Assembly (NCBI GenBank): GCA_030562195.1
Contig: CM060200.1
Span: 22,669,023-22,733,022, forward strand
Direction: 5' to 3'
DNA: 64,000 nucleotides
DNA from: Nipponacmea schrenckii
Taxonomy: Eukaryota > Mollusca > Gastropoda > Lottiidae
The notes under the pieces were generated by a model that made no database searches, was not told the DNA's origin, and saw only the letters and a program-made list of their open reading frames with translations. The translations under genes were made by a program, and so were the position numbers. Positions within the stretch are counted from its first letter, which is position 1. The number at the start of each line of letters is the position of its first letter. Shown piece by piece: positions 28,001 to 41,789 of the stretch.

Positions 28001-31000
28001 AAACAATTGATCCAGAAACACACAAACCCAGGCAATTCTACAACTTTTTCCAGTTACCTTGCTAAGCTCTCTTTTTAAGAGGACAAAACTTTAAGTGAAA
28101 ACTTTAAGTGAAGAACTTTTTTGAGTCTAAAATCCACTAATGCTAATCATAATACTAGTTATAATTAAAATGAATAAAAATATGATTCTATAAGTGATGA
28201 AAACCCATGATAATAATATAAACAATCGATCTCTGCAAATTTGATACAGACTATAACATATCAATACTTGATTGAATATAAAGTACAAGCATTGACGTCA
28301 TTGCCTCATTTCAGCGGATGTAATTTCTTCATAGTTCTTTTGGCCTGACCTGATTCTGACACTTTCTAAGCCTTCACATTATTCCACAAGGGAAAACCAA
28401 CTCAATTTTAAAAATCGGTCGAGAATACAATGACCTTGTGTATTTAGAAAAAAATTGTTGCATTGTTACACTATTGATTACATATAGCACTTGATTTTAC
28501 TCAAGCTTAGTCAAGCAGTTTATGAAATTAAGAGATACAAAAATAGTACCAGTATGTTAAAAATATGATTGCCTTGGGTTTAGAAGGGTCAATAATATTT
28601 TGATACCTTTGTACTACTAAATTTGTTATCAAAATTCATGTGAACTTGACAACTGCTGCTTTCATATACTGTGTCACACCTATGTTTCACACTATCATTG
28701 ATGTCCTTATTATAACCAATACTCAAGAGATGTGCATCAGGCCACAAACTTTGAAAAAAAAAAGAGAGACATCTATAGAGAAAATAAGAGTGATAGTATA
28801 TTATAGACATATATATCACTCAAACCAGTTTCTAACCACAAATCGACAATATCCTATCTCTAGAATGCGGGGGTGTAAATTGTAAGAAGCTAGAAGTTTA
28901 AGTAATATATCAATATAAGTTATTGAGAGACCGAACTGTGATTGTATGTGCCTGGTTTTATCAGAAAACTCTTCCACATAATCAATGATAGAAGTAGAGA
29001 GATCAATATCTTTCAAATATACAGCTTAAAGGCAAAACAATACATTTAACAGTAAATCAATAACTCAGCTGATCTACACTGCCTTATAAGGCAATACGAT
29101 TGGGTTGTGGACTTATTGTTTACATTTTACAATGACACTGATGAGAAGTAGGTCACTAGGCAAGTCTGAATGAAGACTGGCAAAAACACATCCATTGTTA
29201 AAAGAGGATGTCCTTAAATAGCCTTTGTCATTGACAACATTTTTAGAGGACGTATCAACTATGGACTATCAGTTCACAATATTTCTTTGTGTTCTTTCTA
29301 AATTAATATTCAGTGCTTGACTACGAGATGTCAAAAATAGCGTTCTTACAAAAAATAACTGTCTTCATGTTTGTGATGTTCTATGGTGTTCGTATGTTCC
29401 ATAATAGTCATTGAAAGAATGTATGGCAAATAATAATAATAGTAATAGCCTATATACAAACTGAAAAGAAATCATAGAAAATATTTGTGGTCAATCAATT
29501 GAGGAGTTTCTATTACCAGACCATAAATGGTAAAAATCTAGCTAATTATTTGTGGGATTGTTGTTTAATTGTAGTATATAATACAGACATACTGTAGTAA
29601 TAGAAGATAAAACACCCATTTAATTTAGAACTGTAATTAAATTTTCCTTGATTGTGTACATATCTAGATAATTTCACAACATATTCCATAATATAAACCT
29701 TCAAATTCAGTCCTTAAAAAAAATATATTGTTTAATATTCATAATAGCCTGCAAGGCCCTTATCTCTGATTATTTTTCCTTTTTCTGTTGTGAGTTAACT
29801 TAAGTTTGGTAGTTGTTTTATTCAAAACATGATTTATATTTTGATGATGGTCAGAATGGCAGGCTTATAATACTGAAGATCATGACCTATCCATCTCAGA
29901 TTCCAGACCCCACCTCAAAACTATTTCAACTATTTTTAAGTTTGAGTTGTCATTTCATCTCATTCATGGTTTTTGTTACAATGTCATGGTTTTACTTTCC
30001 TGAATAAACTTGATATTTGTATAAATAATGTAAGAAAAGAAGGGAAACTGGCTTTCAAATACCTTTCACTTTCCTTGAACAAATTTAACCTTTTATAAAA
30101 GATTGACATTAAAAAATGAGATATATATGTGCAAGTGCCCCAGGCTTTATTGTTGTACGTAATATACATGCATATATAAGGAAACTTTGCCTTTAATATT
30201 AAGACAAGACAATAAAAAAGGATATATTTCCTTAATAAATATATATTTTTTCCATGAATAAAACTACAGGGAGGACCCATAAACTATGTTTTCATGACCC
30301 ATTGCCTTAGTTTTCTTTGTTAAGGTACAAATGTTTTAAAACAGGATCATTTCTAGCCATAAGGCTACACATTAGAAATTTAAAGAAGTCTTCACACAAA
30401 TCTTTATTTAGAGCATGTCAAAAAAATATCAGCCTATTTAAATAGAGGTTTTATATCTTAAATAAACATACTATACATGGATACAAATTCTCTTGTCTTT
30501 CATATGCTTCTACACATTAGGTGTTTATATTTCATATTCAAGTACTAATGGTAACCAACTAAACAAAACTAACAATAAACATCAACAGTGACAATAAACA
30601 TGTACATACATATAAAGATTATCTTAAAGATTAAAACTGAAATTAAATAGCTTTCAACTTTATGTACTATTTCCTTCTTAAACCAAGCTTCCCTGTCATG
30701 TCCTGAACATTAGACACACCTAATATTGAAATACAACTGTAAATTTAAAATTCACTGTTGTAACTTTGTGTTTGTGATGGGTTATTAGGTCAAGAGATAT
30801 GCACATGCAATATCAAACAGTTCACAAAAATTATAGAGTTACGAGTTCGGCCAAATACCAGTTATAGTGTGTGCAAGGGTTGGATACTCCTTTAGGTTCG
30901 TCCTATCATTCACATGTCACAAAAATGTATAACCCAATCAAAAAAACTATGAATGGATGTTTATAGAAAGATGTTTGTAGAACTCCATCTTTAAAATTTA

Positions 31001-34000
31001 GAAAAAAATGAGTAGCCTACCTCTAAGACTCGTTTCACTTGAATCAAGAAAGGGCGGCGTTCCTATCCCATTGTCACTTTTTAATTGAATCAAGGGTGGA
31101 TCCAAATTTTTCAAGTCTTATTATCATATTATTTAAGTTAAAACCCACCATCATGAATCTATTTTTTGACAAAATCATGACCCCCCATGAGATTATAAAC
31201 AAAGATATTAAATTCTTTTATTCAAAATGTTTAATTCACGGGCTAACTGGTCCACTGTTGCCCTAGAAATGGAAAATAATATTTCCCTATGCATTGTGTG
31301 AGTTTTCCTTAACTTAAAAGGGAAATCGATATGAAATAATATCCTTTAGGTCGAGTATTCAATTTATACATCATATTATCATTTCTAAGAAATAAGTCTA
31401 ATAATGTGAATTTTAAAAATCTCCACCTAGCTATCTGAGGGATCAATAATGATTATGGTATAAAGTCCATATTGGGTGTGGTATATATCAGTTATCTAAC
31501 TCAATATTAAAGGAGTATTCTCCAAAAATGTCATTAAGAAGTTTATAGTAGAAAAACACAAGTATAGTGTTATTCAAGTAAAAAATATCTGTTAAAATTC
31601 AGACTAAATATCATCTTACATCATAAAATAGCATCTTTAAACAACAGGTAACTAACAGTTTTTATGACAAACTCTCCTAAAAATTTGGTCTCAGATAAAA
31701 TATTATCAAGTCATTAAGTGCATTAATTACCTATCCTAATAAAAAATAATTACATTTTTGCTTCCTTGAATAAATTAAGACCCACTCTGTCACAAACAAA
31801 GATATTCTCTTTTTATTGCAAGTTCTTTTTTGTTTTATAAAGTACACTGAAGCCTTAAATGATTAAGCTTGTATATCTGCTATAAGGAGGTCCTAATTTT
31901 GTTAAAAATGGTCAATACCCACGCACTGTAGTTATATAAACATAAATAAATATCACTTCCTGGTATAACTGCAAATCTGACATATATATATATATATAAA
32001 TATATATATATAAATATCATATAAAATATCACAATTGAGCTAGCTTGCTCTAATTATTTAAGGGTTGCATGTATTTTCAGTGGACCTTTCCAAATGGACA
32101 ATTTACAGACACATAATCAGGAGCCTGTTTCACAAAAACTTAACTTAGGATGATTTTAGTATAACAATGGTCAGATTGGTCAATCACTAAAATTGAGTTT
32201 TTATTAACCAATTAAGTTATTGTATTTCTTAAAACTTTGATTGTACCTTTGTTAAAAAGTTTTGTGAAACAGGTCCCAGGATGTAGGAAATAATTTATAA
32301 AAACAATAGTTAGGACCAACATGATAAATAGTTTCCAAAATTATTAATAACCTGTGATATTTGTGCCTATTTATTATGATTACAATTTTCATTAGATGAA
32401 GGCGTATAATTTCAATTTTTTTTACCATTCTTCAGTAAAACGCTTTAATCAAACTAATATAACAATGGCTAATTATTTGTTTACAATTCTACTCCAATAT
32501 ACAATTAACTGATATTAAGAGGAAATAGTTCAATTATTTTGATTAAAAAATACTTAGAACAATTAATGTCTCATAATGATCTACATATATACTGACATTA
32601 TATAGAATTTGATTTGTGGATGACATAGTCATGGTAATTACCTAGTGGATATCATAGATTAACAATTTATGAAACAGCTAAAAAGAGCACAATGTTGATT
32701 GACTGTGAAATGAATGAGACCTTACTCTTCAACGTGTGACACTCTTCAATTTACTATCTTTGTCTATTGTTCATTGTGTATTGTTCATTGTTTCGAAATC
32801 ATTTCACAACTCCTTTTTCAAATTTCTATCAATGAAACAGTTTTTTTTACCTATTTTAGGAATATAAATTACAAAAGTTATTTTTGGATCACAAACTGAA
32901 GTTATTTTTGGATCACAAACTGATAATCAGTTCAGTGTTACAGAATGAATCGCTCAAAATATTTTCTCTTTTCTTCAAATTGTTCAATTTAGAATATAGA
33001 AAAACAAAATGCTTCTTGAATGTTCGCTGTACTTTTCTACAGAGGAGAAAAGACTCACAAGACAGAAAAGTTTGAACAGTTTGACAAAGAAATATGAAAT
33101 TTCCAGTTTGATGATGACAGTGATCAGAATATTTTATCATACTGTACAGTACATATTTTTTATCATCAGGCCAATAAAGTATCTCCAATGTACAAATTGT
33201 AAATATGAACTAAATAAGAAGAATGCAAACAAATATCTTGCCAACTATAATTTTTATCCAACTTAACGTGCCCTTGAAACGGTTATTCTGTAAATAGTGC
33301 CTCCACCTACATACTCCCAATTTAACCTGGCACCACAAAGTTTGGCACCATGTCAAATCTTCATCCTAAATAAAACCAAGTAATAAAAGCAATTTATATT
33401 ACTGCCTTTCCAAAATTCATTCAGCATGTACCTTATCTTTCAAATCTTATTCCTAAGCCAGTATGCTAAAGGAAGAAGTATAGTTACATATCTGGTGATA
33501 AGCAGGAATACAAAGATGGGAACCCAAAATAGATTTGTTCATTTCCCTAGGGCCCTGTATTTTTGCAATTTTGTACATTCAAATAGCAGAAGTGTAACTC
33601 CTTTCTTTCTATTGAGCATTAGAGCCTAACGTCCATACAAAATCATTGTATTAAGTATAAGGTTTCTGTATTAAATTATATAAAGATAAATTTTGGTGTA
33701 GGTGTGAACTACTTAACAGTCCTAATTTTAAAGTTCATGAGGTCAATATCTGACACACTTCCTAAATTTAATGTGAACCATTCAAAATACTGGTTTGTAT
33801 AGGTTGGCAATTGTATTTCAGACAGCTCCCGAAGTTCTGGTTGTACTCAAAGTCAATTTTATGAAAAAGTTTAAAATGCTGAACCAAAGAATATTGTTTT
33901 AACATTTTTAAAAGTCCAAAACTGACATTCAGACCTTTCATTTCAAAACAGACAAGATCGGCAATTTCAAGATCCATATCCCTGAAGAAGTTTTGATTAA

Positions 34001-35792
34001 AGAATGAAGTCACTTGTAGCAAGTTTGAGTCCAAATCAATATATTTATTCTACCCTCGTGGAGCCAACAAGACCTAATATGATTCGCGTATGATTTAAAT
34101 TATTAATGAATAATTCATCCCCTTCCCAAAACAATCCCACCATCTACTACCAATATAACTAGTTTAATATATGATTCAATATTTCTCAATTCACTATTCA
34201 TAGGGTTCAATTCACTTTAAAGCAATGTCTAGTCAAGTCAGTCATTGACGTCATACTATATACCTTATACAAATAAAGAAAACACATAAAACCTATTTAA
34301 ATATACACTTATTATTAAGTACATATATACAGCTATATCACTTTATGTATTATCATGATCTTTTCAAATACAGGAGTCTAATCTACAAAAACTGGTGTTA
34401 AAAAGAGGAACTAAGGAAAACACCCTAAAGTGGACACACCTACTGTATCTGACCCTCCCTAGAATACAACCCTTTCTAAAAGTAAAACAGTCAGCCTTAT
34501 ACATTATACTTATATATTATTCAGCATGGATATGCCTACAGCATTCTCTAGTGAGTAATAGTAAACACATATTAACAGATGATCAATGTAACAAAATAGC
34601 ACTAATTACTTTAGTCATATACCATGTGGCAGTAGAAACTACTTATAAAACTGATATAAACCCACAACCAACATGTTACCTATGTCTCATATACTAATTA
34701 CCTTAGTTATGACCAATATATCAATTAACTGATGCCTAATAATAACTAAGTGTTTTTAAGTCAAAATGCCAAATATAGCAGCAACTTTATGGCATAAATC
34801 CATTATAATTCATATCTCTTTAGTAGCAGTTCTTCAATGCACAATACAATAATATCATTGCCACAGATGATTGCAGGATGTGCAAAAGAGATACATTCAT
34901 TGCATAATCTAAATATTGCAATTGTTTATATTCAAACTTTGTTTCTGATTATCAAAGTTTAATGACCAGACAGTGACTTACATAAAATATGAGTTAACTA
35001 TGTAAATGGGCCCTCTGGAATTAATATCAACAATATTACTTAATATTCCGAACACCAGGCCACTACCAAGCTATACGGAATGAGTCACAGTTTCAAATCG
35101 GTCAATTGATTTGTACTATTGATTACTCTATGGATTCTCAATTTATTTAGATCTTTCACCCTTCTTAATTACATTTTCTTTGTCTTCCCAACTCTCCTAA
35201 ACTCATTAATGTCGCTCTCGCAAAGCGCAACATCAGGCAGGCATGCCCAAGCCACACGTCAAGAAAAGCACGCGCATATAATGCGTCGTCTGCTATTCAG
35301 CTGATAAAGGAATGACAAGCTCGTAGTTGACACCGAACTTGAAACATAATGCGCTAAAACTTTAAAGTTATTTCACCGAATTTAAAAGCATTTGTAAATG
35401 AATTAAAACAGGTGCAAATAATCTGTAGAAATTGTTTAAGATCAAAGGGGCGGTTATTCAGATTATGCATGTGAATGTAAGAGTTTAGGAGGTCAATAGT
35501 GCAAACCGCAACATACACCCATTACAGATAAAACTTAAGATTCAACTTTCATTCATTGTTAAACATATAAATTTACTCACCGGTCTTTGTGCAATAAAGT
35601 TATTTTTTCTGGTGCAATTTTCAGCTTCCTCGCTATCATCCATTTCAATCCTTGAATCGTTTCCAATCCGGACGATCGTAATTCGATTCGTCCACCCGTA
35701 GTCGGACACACAGTCACTCTAATTCTGTCCGAAACCGAAGTTCCTCGACTTTGAAAGTTAAGTCTATCAATGGTTATTTTCTCGTCTGACAT
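16048..35792 (-). CDS. MIDN: Midnolin
   Basis: Seven coding exons (35792-35581, 19425-19338, 17896-17840, 17651-17379, 17172-16905, 16762-16583, 16355-16048) join in frame to 461 residues, close to the 468 of the human protein. Residues 23-97 form the ubiquitin-like domain ([15 protein letters not shown]). Residues 123-147 ([18 protein letters not shown], here [14 protein letters not shown]) and 279-329 ([21 protein letters not shown]) are the two halves of the Catch domain, separated by a Ser/Pro/Thr-rich linker. Residues 371-402 are the basic C-terminal helix ending KGPYQW. In mammals midnolin is a nuclear protein that captures short-lived regulators through Catch and delivers them to the proteasome without ubiquitination, using the C-terminal helix to bind the proteasome. 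All these parts are present here, so the same role is expected. The first intron spans 16 kb. Start: the ATG at 35792 gives an N-terminus that leads directly into the UBL. Confidence 0.93.
22451..22838. repeat. 48-bp tandem repeat, about 8 copies
   Basis: Head-to-tail units of 48 bp, almost identical (one unit near 22640 differs at a few bases). The period is a multiple of three, so the minus strand reads through as an open frame repeating [16 protein letters not shown]. The location in a midnolin intron and the absence of splice or start context argue against coding. Confidence 0.95.
28293..28300. promoter_or_regulatory. Perfect CRE palindrome in midnolin intron 1
   Basis: TGACGTCA, the full consensus site for CREB/ATF-type bZIP factors. 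One of five perfect copies between 28 and 44.1 kb. Function is inferred only from the motif. Confidence 0.35.
31982..32016. repeat. AT microsatellite
   Basis: Run of TA dinucleotides interrupted by TAAA, in midnolin intron 1. Confidence 0.9.
32120..32277. mobile_element. Small inverted-repeat element (MITE)
   Basis: The left end GGAGCCTGTTTCACAAAAAC and the reverse complement of the right end, GGGACCTGTTTCACAAAACT, form a terminal inverted repeat of about 20 bp around a 158-bp element. There is no coding potential and no clear target-site duplication, so the superfamily is unassigned. Lies in midnolin intron 1. Confidence 0.6.
34246..34253. promoter_or_regulatory. Perfect CRE palindrome near the 5' end of midnolin
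   Basis: TGACGTCA in intron 1, about 1.5 kb downstream of the midnolin start codon. Motif-based inference only. Confidence 0.35.
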
Positions 35793-38700
35793 TTTTAAAT
35801 TTTAAAAAGTACAAAGGATAACTTTATGACTTTTTTTGTTAAGAGTTTGGCGATGTTTGAGGCTATCACAGTAGGTCCAAGATAGTGACGACCTCCCCCA
35901 CCCTGGCTTATATCAACAGTGGCGTCAGTACGCGAACTTGTGGCTGGCAAAGACCATCTTCGATATGAACCACATTTCAACCAATCATAGAGCTGTATTT
36001 GGGCGAATCCATTCACTGAGTAGGCTGTATAGTATATAAATCACTATTATATATATACTAACTTGTATAAAACTTATCAGTGGAGGGTATTCAAAACTCA
36101 GAATCTGCGCAGTTTGAATTCAATGGAATGAGGGTTAGGTAATATAAGGGTATATTAGGTGTAATACAAAAATGAGAGAAGTGAAAACGGATTCAGATCA
36201 AATAGACTGGTAAATCTGTTCTAAACTGTCGATAGTGTATTGGTTTGAATGCGTTTAACTATTGACCAATTCTGAGGTTTCTAACTAGTTATGGAACATT
36301 TTATTCAACACATTTCATTGACCATTCAATCAGATAGAATATCGATTATTTCGATATCGACTGCCTTGCATGTAGGTTTCAATGTTTCATAAAAAAAAAA
36401 TGTGGGTGTACTTACTTTATATCTACGTGGCAAATGAAAACCGGGATTTTTTTTGGAGGGGGGTGGGGTTGATTGGGAGGCAAGGGTCCTGTTGGATTTG
36501 TATTTTGCACGAATGTTAAAATAATTTGATGCTTAGGCCTACACTTGCTTGGTATAAGATATAACTTTATTAACTCGATTTCAATATTAAGTCCAACAAA
36601 TTAATGAGAGGACGGAAAATAAAATAACCGTTATAATTTCCGGTATATCTATAAAGTATGCTTTATAATGTGGGTGCATCGTTTGAATAGAAATACAACT
36701 GTCATGTAACAGCTGAGGCTGAACAACCTGGTACCGCGAGTTTTATTACTATGTGTGAGAATATCCAACGCCTCTGGCCATGACAAGCCACGCTCATAGA
36801 AAATAACGCCACCCGACTACAGCGTCATACCAGCATTATATTGAAAATGAGCTACTTGAAGGTGAAAGCGCATTCAAATTGACCATCTAAAAGCTGAGTT
36901 TTACGAATAGCTGAGCAATTTGATTGTTACTGCTGAGTGTGGCCATATTTCTAAACAGAATATCAAACGGTCAAGACCTATTATCGTTTTAATTCAGATT
37001 AATGCAAAGTATAAGGCCTAATATGTCAACAATTTCAACCATTGAAGACCAGATCAAAGGTATCAAAATTTGCAGTCTCCTTGGCATATGCATTCTAATT
37101 CAAAACATTTTTTTTTTATCTAGGATTCAATTTTGGAGATACACTTAATTGGGCCCAATCACTCACACAGTGTTGTTGTTCCATCTAAGGCGATTGCAAG
37201 GAACTCTGTATGAGCAAATGACTTACAAAATTAAACGCAGTTTTCGAGCGGAACTAGATGGACCGGGAGCTGCTGATAAACTGCCGGAAGTTAAATATGC
37301 TACCAGAAACCTTGCTAAGTTTCGCAATATACTCTGACTTAACATTACCCTTAGGACCATAGCCTATTTACTGTGACCGAAATTTCAAATTGCAATCTAA
37401 AAGTTTCTGGCTCACGGGGATTGGTGACCAAGGACAATTTTTAACCTTTTGTGAAAGGTTGCATATTTTCAAGCCCAAGGCTTAAAAAGACAAATGTGAA
37501 AATGGGGCTAGGCTTGTCACCCTTTCTCCAATCGTATCTAAGTCTCAAAAGGACGATTTTGTTTAGCTTAGTTAATCAGTAATAATGTTCACAGCTCACA
37601 ATCAAATATAAGCCTTCAAATGCATGTGTGGTGGGACAAGTTAAAATGACAAATCGTCTTTCTTGAGATTTGAAAATGATATGTAAAAAGATAAATAGAT
37701 TTTGTGTATATCTAGTACTTCGGAAGATTATTAACAAGGACACAAAAATCTGAGATCCAAATCAACTGCAAAATGGCTAATCAGTACATTTAAGTCTATG
37801 CAAAAACTGGTGTAGATGTAGATGTGTACCATACACTTCAGTTAGGTAGCAGTTTTCTGTTTTGCAGCTTGTTGTGTCTGATTCCCCATATTAGTAGAAC
37901 GCCACCTAATAGTTGTATGTGAAAATACGATATTGAGCTGTTTTAATGCTTTTCGTGAACTTTCGTAATGGAACACAATATAAAAAGTGGGACAATTTTG
38001 TCCTATATAGGGTCCCATCAACGAATAATTCGAATGCACAATGATTATAAATGTAAATGTAAATGATATTTCTGGCACCAATCTTGCATTACATTGGGTT
38101 CATATTTATGAATGAAGCTGTAGCCTTTATTCAGAATTCTTTTACAGAATGTTATATCGACCCATCACGTCATTTCATTCATTAAAAAGGCTTCGTATCG
38201 ATCTCACATTAGAAATGTTTTCTTCCAATAAACTTAGAAAAAAACTGACGTGTATTTTCGAAGACTTAAAGTTTATCCCGGACTAAATCTATGAGTAGCT
38301 AAAAACCTGCAATGTTTTCTATATCTACCTTATTTTACTTAATTTATTTCCTATCAATTGGCTCCTTGCATTCAGATAAAATCTAGGTTCTAGGCATATT
38401 CTTGTTTTCGTACCATACTACTCAGATGACCTCCCGAAGTAATAGTAATGGACTGAAATGAAAGTCATGTAAATGGTCAAGATGTGCTAACCTTTTGTAT
38501 GCACTTCTATGCAAACTCATTAGTTTAACAAAACATGTTAAAAAATATATATTAATAAAAGTAAATACTATCGAGGACATATAGTTAGCAGGCAAATCAA
38601 TGGTTTGGTAATCTAATAGCATCATAATGTCCTCTGGGTTGTTTCACAATCCTATAAACTGGTAGTAAATAGCCACAAGACCAGAAGATCTTATTTATTT

Positions 38701-40105
38701 ACGTAAGGGACAGAAGGTCGTCGTCCCCTCCTACAACAGACCTGACGTCCTTTACAGGCTTTAGGCAGTATCTCATTCCAGTTGGAAAAAACTTCAATAA
38801 CTCGAGGTCGTTTTCTTTTTCTTTCATGACGCATGGTCATTTCTAATTGGGAAATAATTGATGTAAGCATTTCCTTAGTTAGATCACATAGATTATTCGC
38901 GTTGCATTATGGCCACTGATCAGTCGTTCCAGAAAGTGAGCATGTACTTCCTAACAAATGACACTAATCACATATCTCACGTATTCAAAAAAGTATGCTT
39001 GTTTTTTTTAGAATGTTCAACTTCAATAGTTCTTAAGAGGAGCACTTCCCCTACATGAACAACAACGCTTCCAATATGAAGATGTGAGGTCGTACTATGT
39101 TAGCAATTGCTGCAATGTTTTAAGATAAAGTTAGTTACCTAGGCGAAGGATTTAAATGTTGAAATGCTCTGGTGTGGGAATGATTTTGTGGAACCCAATT
39201 TCGTTCTCCTTATTTAGTAATTTAAGCCTACTAACAAATTGAAGGCTTTATGTCAATGACCGTGATTTTTATTTCAAAAGATCCACCAAGGGCAGGCTTA
39301 TCTTTGTTGTGTTGTTTATTATGTCAGCATTATCAATGCTACTTGAAAGTTTCGTGCACTTACTAATAATATGTCTCCCGGTGGTGTGTGACTTCCTAAC
39401 ACATATTCTTGCTGAATTAAACTATATCTTCTTAAATGTCATAAAAATACCGAATTTATTGTGTTAATTTACTAGGTTAATATTTCAGAACAAATTGTCA
39501 GCTCGAGACTTGAGAACAGACAATAAGGACACTGATGACGTAATGTATGACCTGATTCAATGGTCACCAATTGACAAACTTATAGATTTTTCTTTCCATC
39601 AATAAAGCTTTGTCAATCTCATGTAAAGGGCCATGACCTACTAGTTTCATTCTATAGTGAGCCTGATGTATTAGATAGAGATTACATCCAGCGATTGCAA
39701 ATGTCGAATTTACCTGAGAAATTCAATATTGACTAAGCAGGATCAAACAGATTTATCCCACTATAGTCGGTCGATTATCCAATCGATTATGGTAATATAA
39801 ATTACTTATTTGTGCAGGTGCTACCTGTAGCTACCGAAAAGACAATTTTGACACATAACCAAGGGGAAATTACAATTTTGTGACCAAAAGCAATAATTCG
39901 TAGATATATTGCATAATACACTCTGTACTATTCCAGATACAATTATGGTGTTGCCATCCATTTGATGCCATAATTTTATATCTCGTTTTACTGATGTAAC
40001 ATTGTTCTATCCAACTGTTAGTAATCTATTATACTGGTGAGTTCTTCTTCTATCTCATTCTACCAATTATGTGAAATTTGTCAGTTTTGATCCTTGATCT
40101 ATCCC

Positions 40106-40253
40106 CAGGCCCATAGCCAGACTCGATTTTTCGGGGGGGGGGGGGCCGAGTAGAAAATCCGGAGTTGCAGTAATAATACGGGACATTTGCCAGAATTTTT
40201 GGGGGGCAATCCATTTGCCCCCCCCTCCTTGCCCCCCTGTAGCTACGGGCCTG
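40106..40253. mobile_element. Mini hAT-like element with 8-bp target duplication
   Basis: The ends CAGGCCCATAGC and, inverted, CAGGCCCGTAGC form terminal repeats. The element is flanked by a perfect 8-bp duplication TCTATCCC (40098-40105 and 40254-40261). An 8-bp duplication and a CAG start are hallmarks of hAT transposons. At 148 bp, with long G and C runs inside, it is a non-coding derivative. Confidence 0.85.
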
Positions 40254-41739
40254 TCTATCCCTTATACTAATCGCCCTTTTCTCATGTGACAATGATCCGT
40301 AGTCCCATTCCACAATAATTATGACCTTGTCCACCATATTTCGTTCTGACAAATCTCTCCCCACTTCAAATGGAAAATCACAAAAATTTCAAATGTTGGT
40401 GAACAATTCTTGCTAGAGCCTCAGATTTAAAGGTCATTCAAAGAGTGACCTTGAATTACGAGTAGTATTGCCATTATTGGGAACATTTAAGTATTTAAAA
40501 AAGGGCAATGTGTAAGCATGTTCGATAATTCACACGAATACAAATCGACATTTTATTTCATTATTATTTTGTGGTTGAGCAATTCCTTTTAATTCTTATA
40601 GCCTCGAAACAAAAATACAACACGATTTGCCTTGGGATATGGCCTACAAGTTTTGTTGGTTTTGTGGGCCTTTTTTAACCATGGGAATGAGTGGGAGTAA
40701 GAATTTGACAAATACTCTTGTCACAATTAGGTCAATAGACACCAACGACATACTTTGAGTTATAAACTCTACCTATATGTACCATATTAAATTATCTGAA
40801 TACAACCCGCATTACTGGTAACATTTCCTTGGTCCCGTGACATTTTGTAATGGACCAGATGTGAAAATGCAAGTTTGTGACATTTGCTCTATACAAATTA
40901 ACCAGAAGTTGAAAGTTGTACAGTTGTTTCCTCTTAAACTGGTATGTGCATTATGTTGGTGCACAAAGTTAAATGATACAAAGCCATATCACCGATGACT
41001 AATCCTTTTTTAAAATTGCAGTATATGGTACAGATATCCCTACAGTAGGCTATACTTTATCTCCAATAAGAGTCTCTTTGTTTGCAAGTTTCTCTGATAA
41101 GCATGTTTTGGGAATGAATTTAAGCTAATAATCAACTATGTTCAGTGTGGAAGTAACCAAAATGTTGGCAAGAGACTAGTCCTTCATGCAAAATTAGTCA
41201 GGTTGGCTGTAAGCTTTAAGAAAAGGATCATGAAACGAAGTTTTTGTGTCAACTGAAATGTATATAGATATGTGAGAATAGCTGTTAGAAACTCTCATTC
41301 TTGCATTGAAATCAAGCTTTTAACTGTTTGATCTTGGTATGGTTTATGACGATGATCTTCAGATTTTAACAAAAGTGCATCTGTATAATATGCATAATAA
41401 CTGATTGCAGATTGTCCACCTTGCATTTACTGGAAGCATAAACCTTGTAGGCTACGAAAATTCTTTGGTCATATGTCAGTAAGACAATGCCCCCTTATCA
41501 TGTTTATTCAACTAGGATAATGACCATAAAATCAAATATTGCGAAATCCTTAGTATGTAGTTGATGGAACATCACTTTTATCAATAAAATGTACTCATAA
41601 ACCTCTGACCTGCTGCAGATCGAATATATAAACAATGTCACATCATTCATTCACAATGATTCCTTAATGATAGTATTTATGTCGCGTGAAGCTTGGAACA
41701 AACCCACGAGGAAGTAACCCGGCAACTTCTTCCAATCAT

Positions 41740-41789
41740 TGACGTCATTGAAAATATTGAAACTTGTTAAAAGGTCTTGTCTGACGTCA
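41740..41789. promoter_or_regulatory. Pair of perfect CRE palindromes
   Basis: TGACGTCA at 41740-41747 and again at 41782-41789, 42 bp apart (about four helical turns). They lie between midnolin and LRRC40, nearer LRRC40. Putative CREB/ATF sites by motif only. Confidence 0.35.

Larger units (their letters stand above)
19426..35580 (-). other. 16-kb first intron of midnolin
   Basis: Bounded by the donor GTGAGT after 35581 and the acceptor before 19425 (minus strand). No open frame with recognisable domains was seen on either strand. It holds a 48-bp tandem array (22451-22838), an AT microsatellite (31982-32016), a small inverted-repeat element (32120-32277) and perfect CRE palindromes at 28293-28300 and 34246-34253. 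The rest is unassigned AT-rich sequence. Confidence 0.7.

Noticed and set aside
37149..37337. 62-codon plus open frame with a basic, helical look
   Set aside because: Short, isolated and unrecognised. It could be repeat-derived; insufficient support for a gene.
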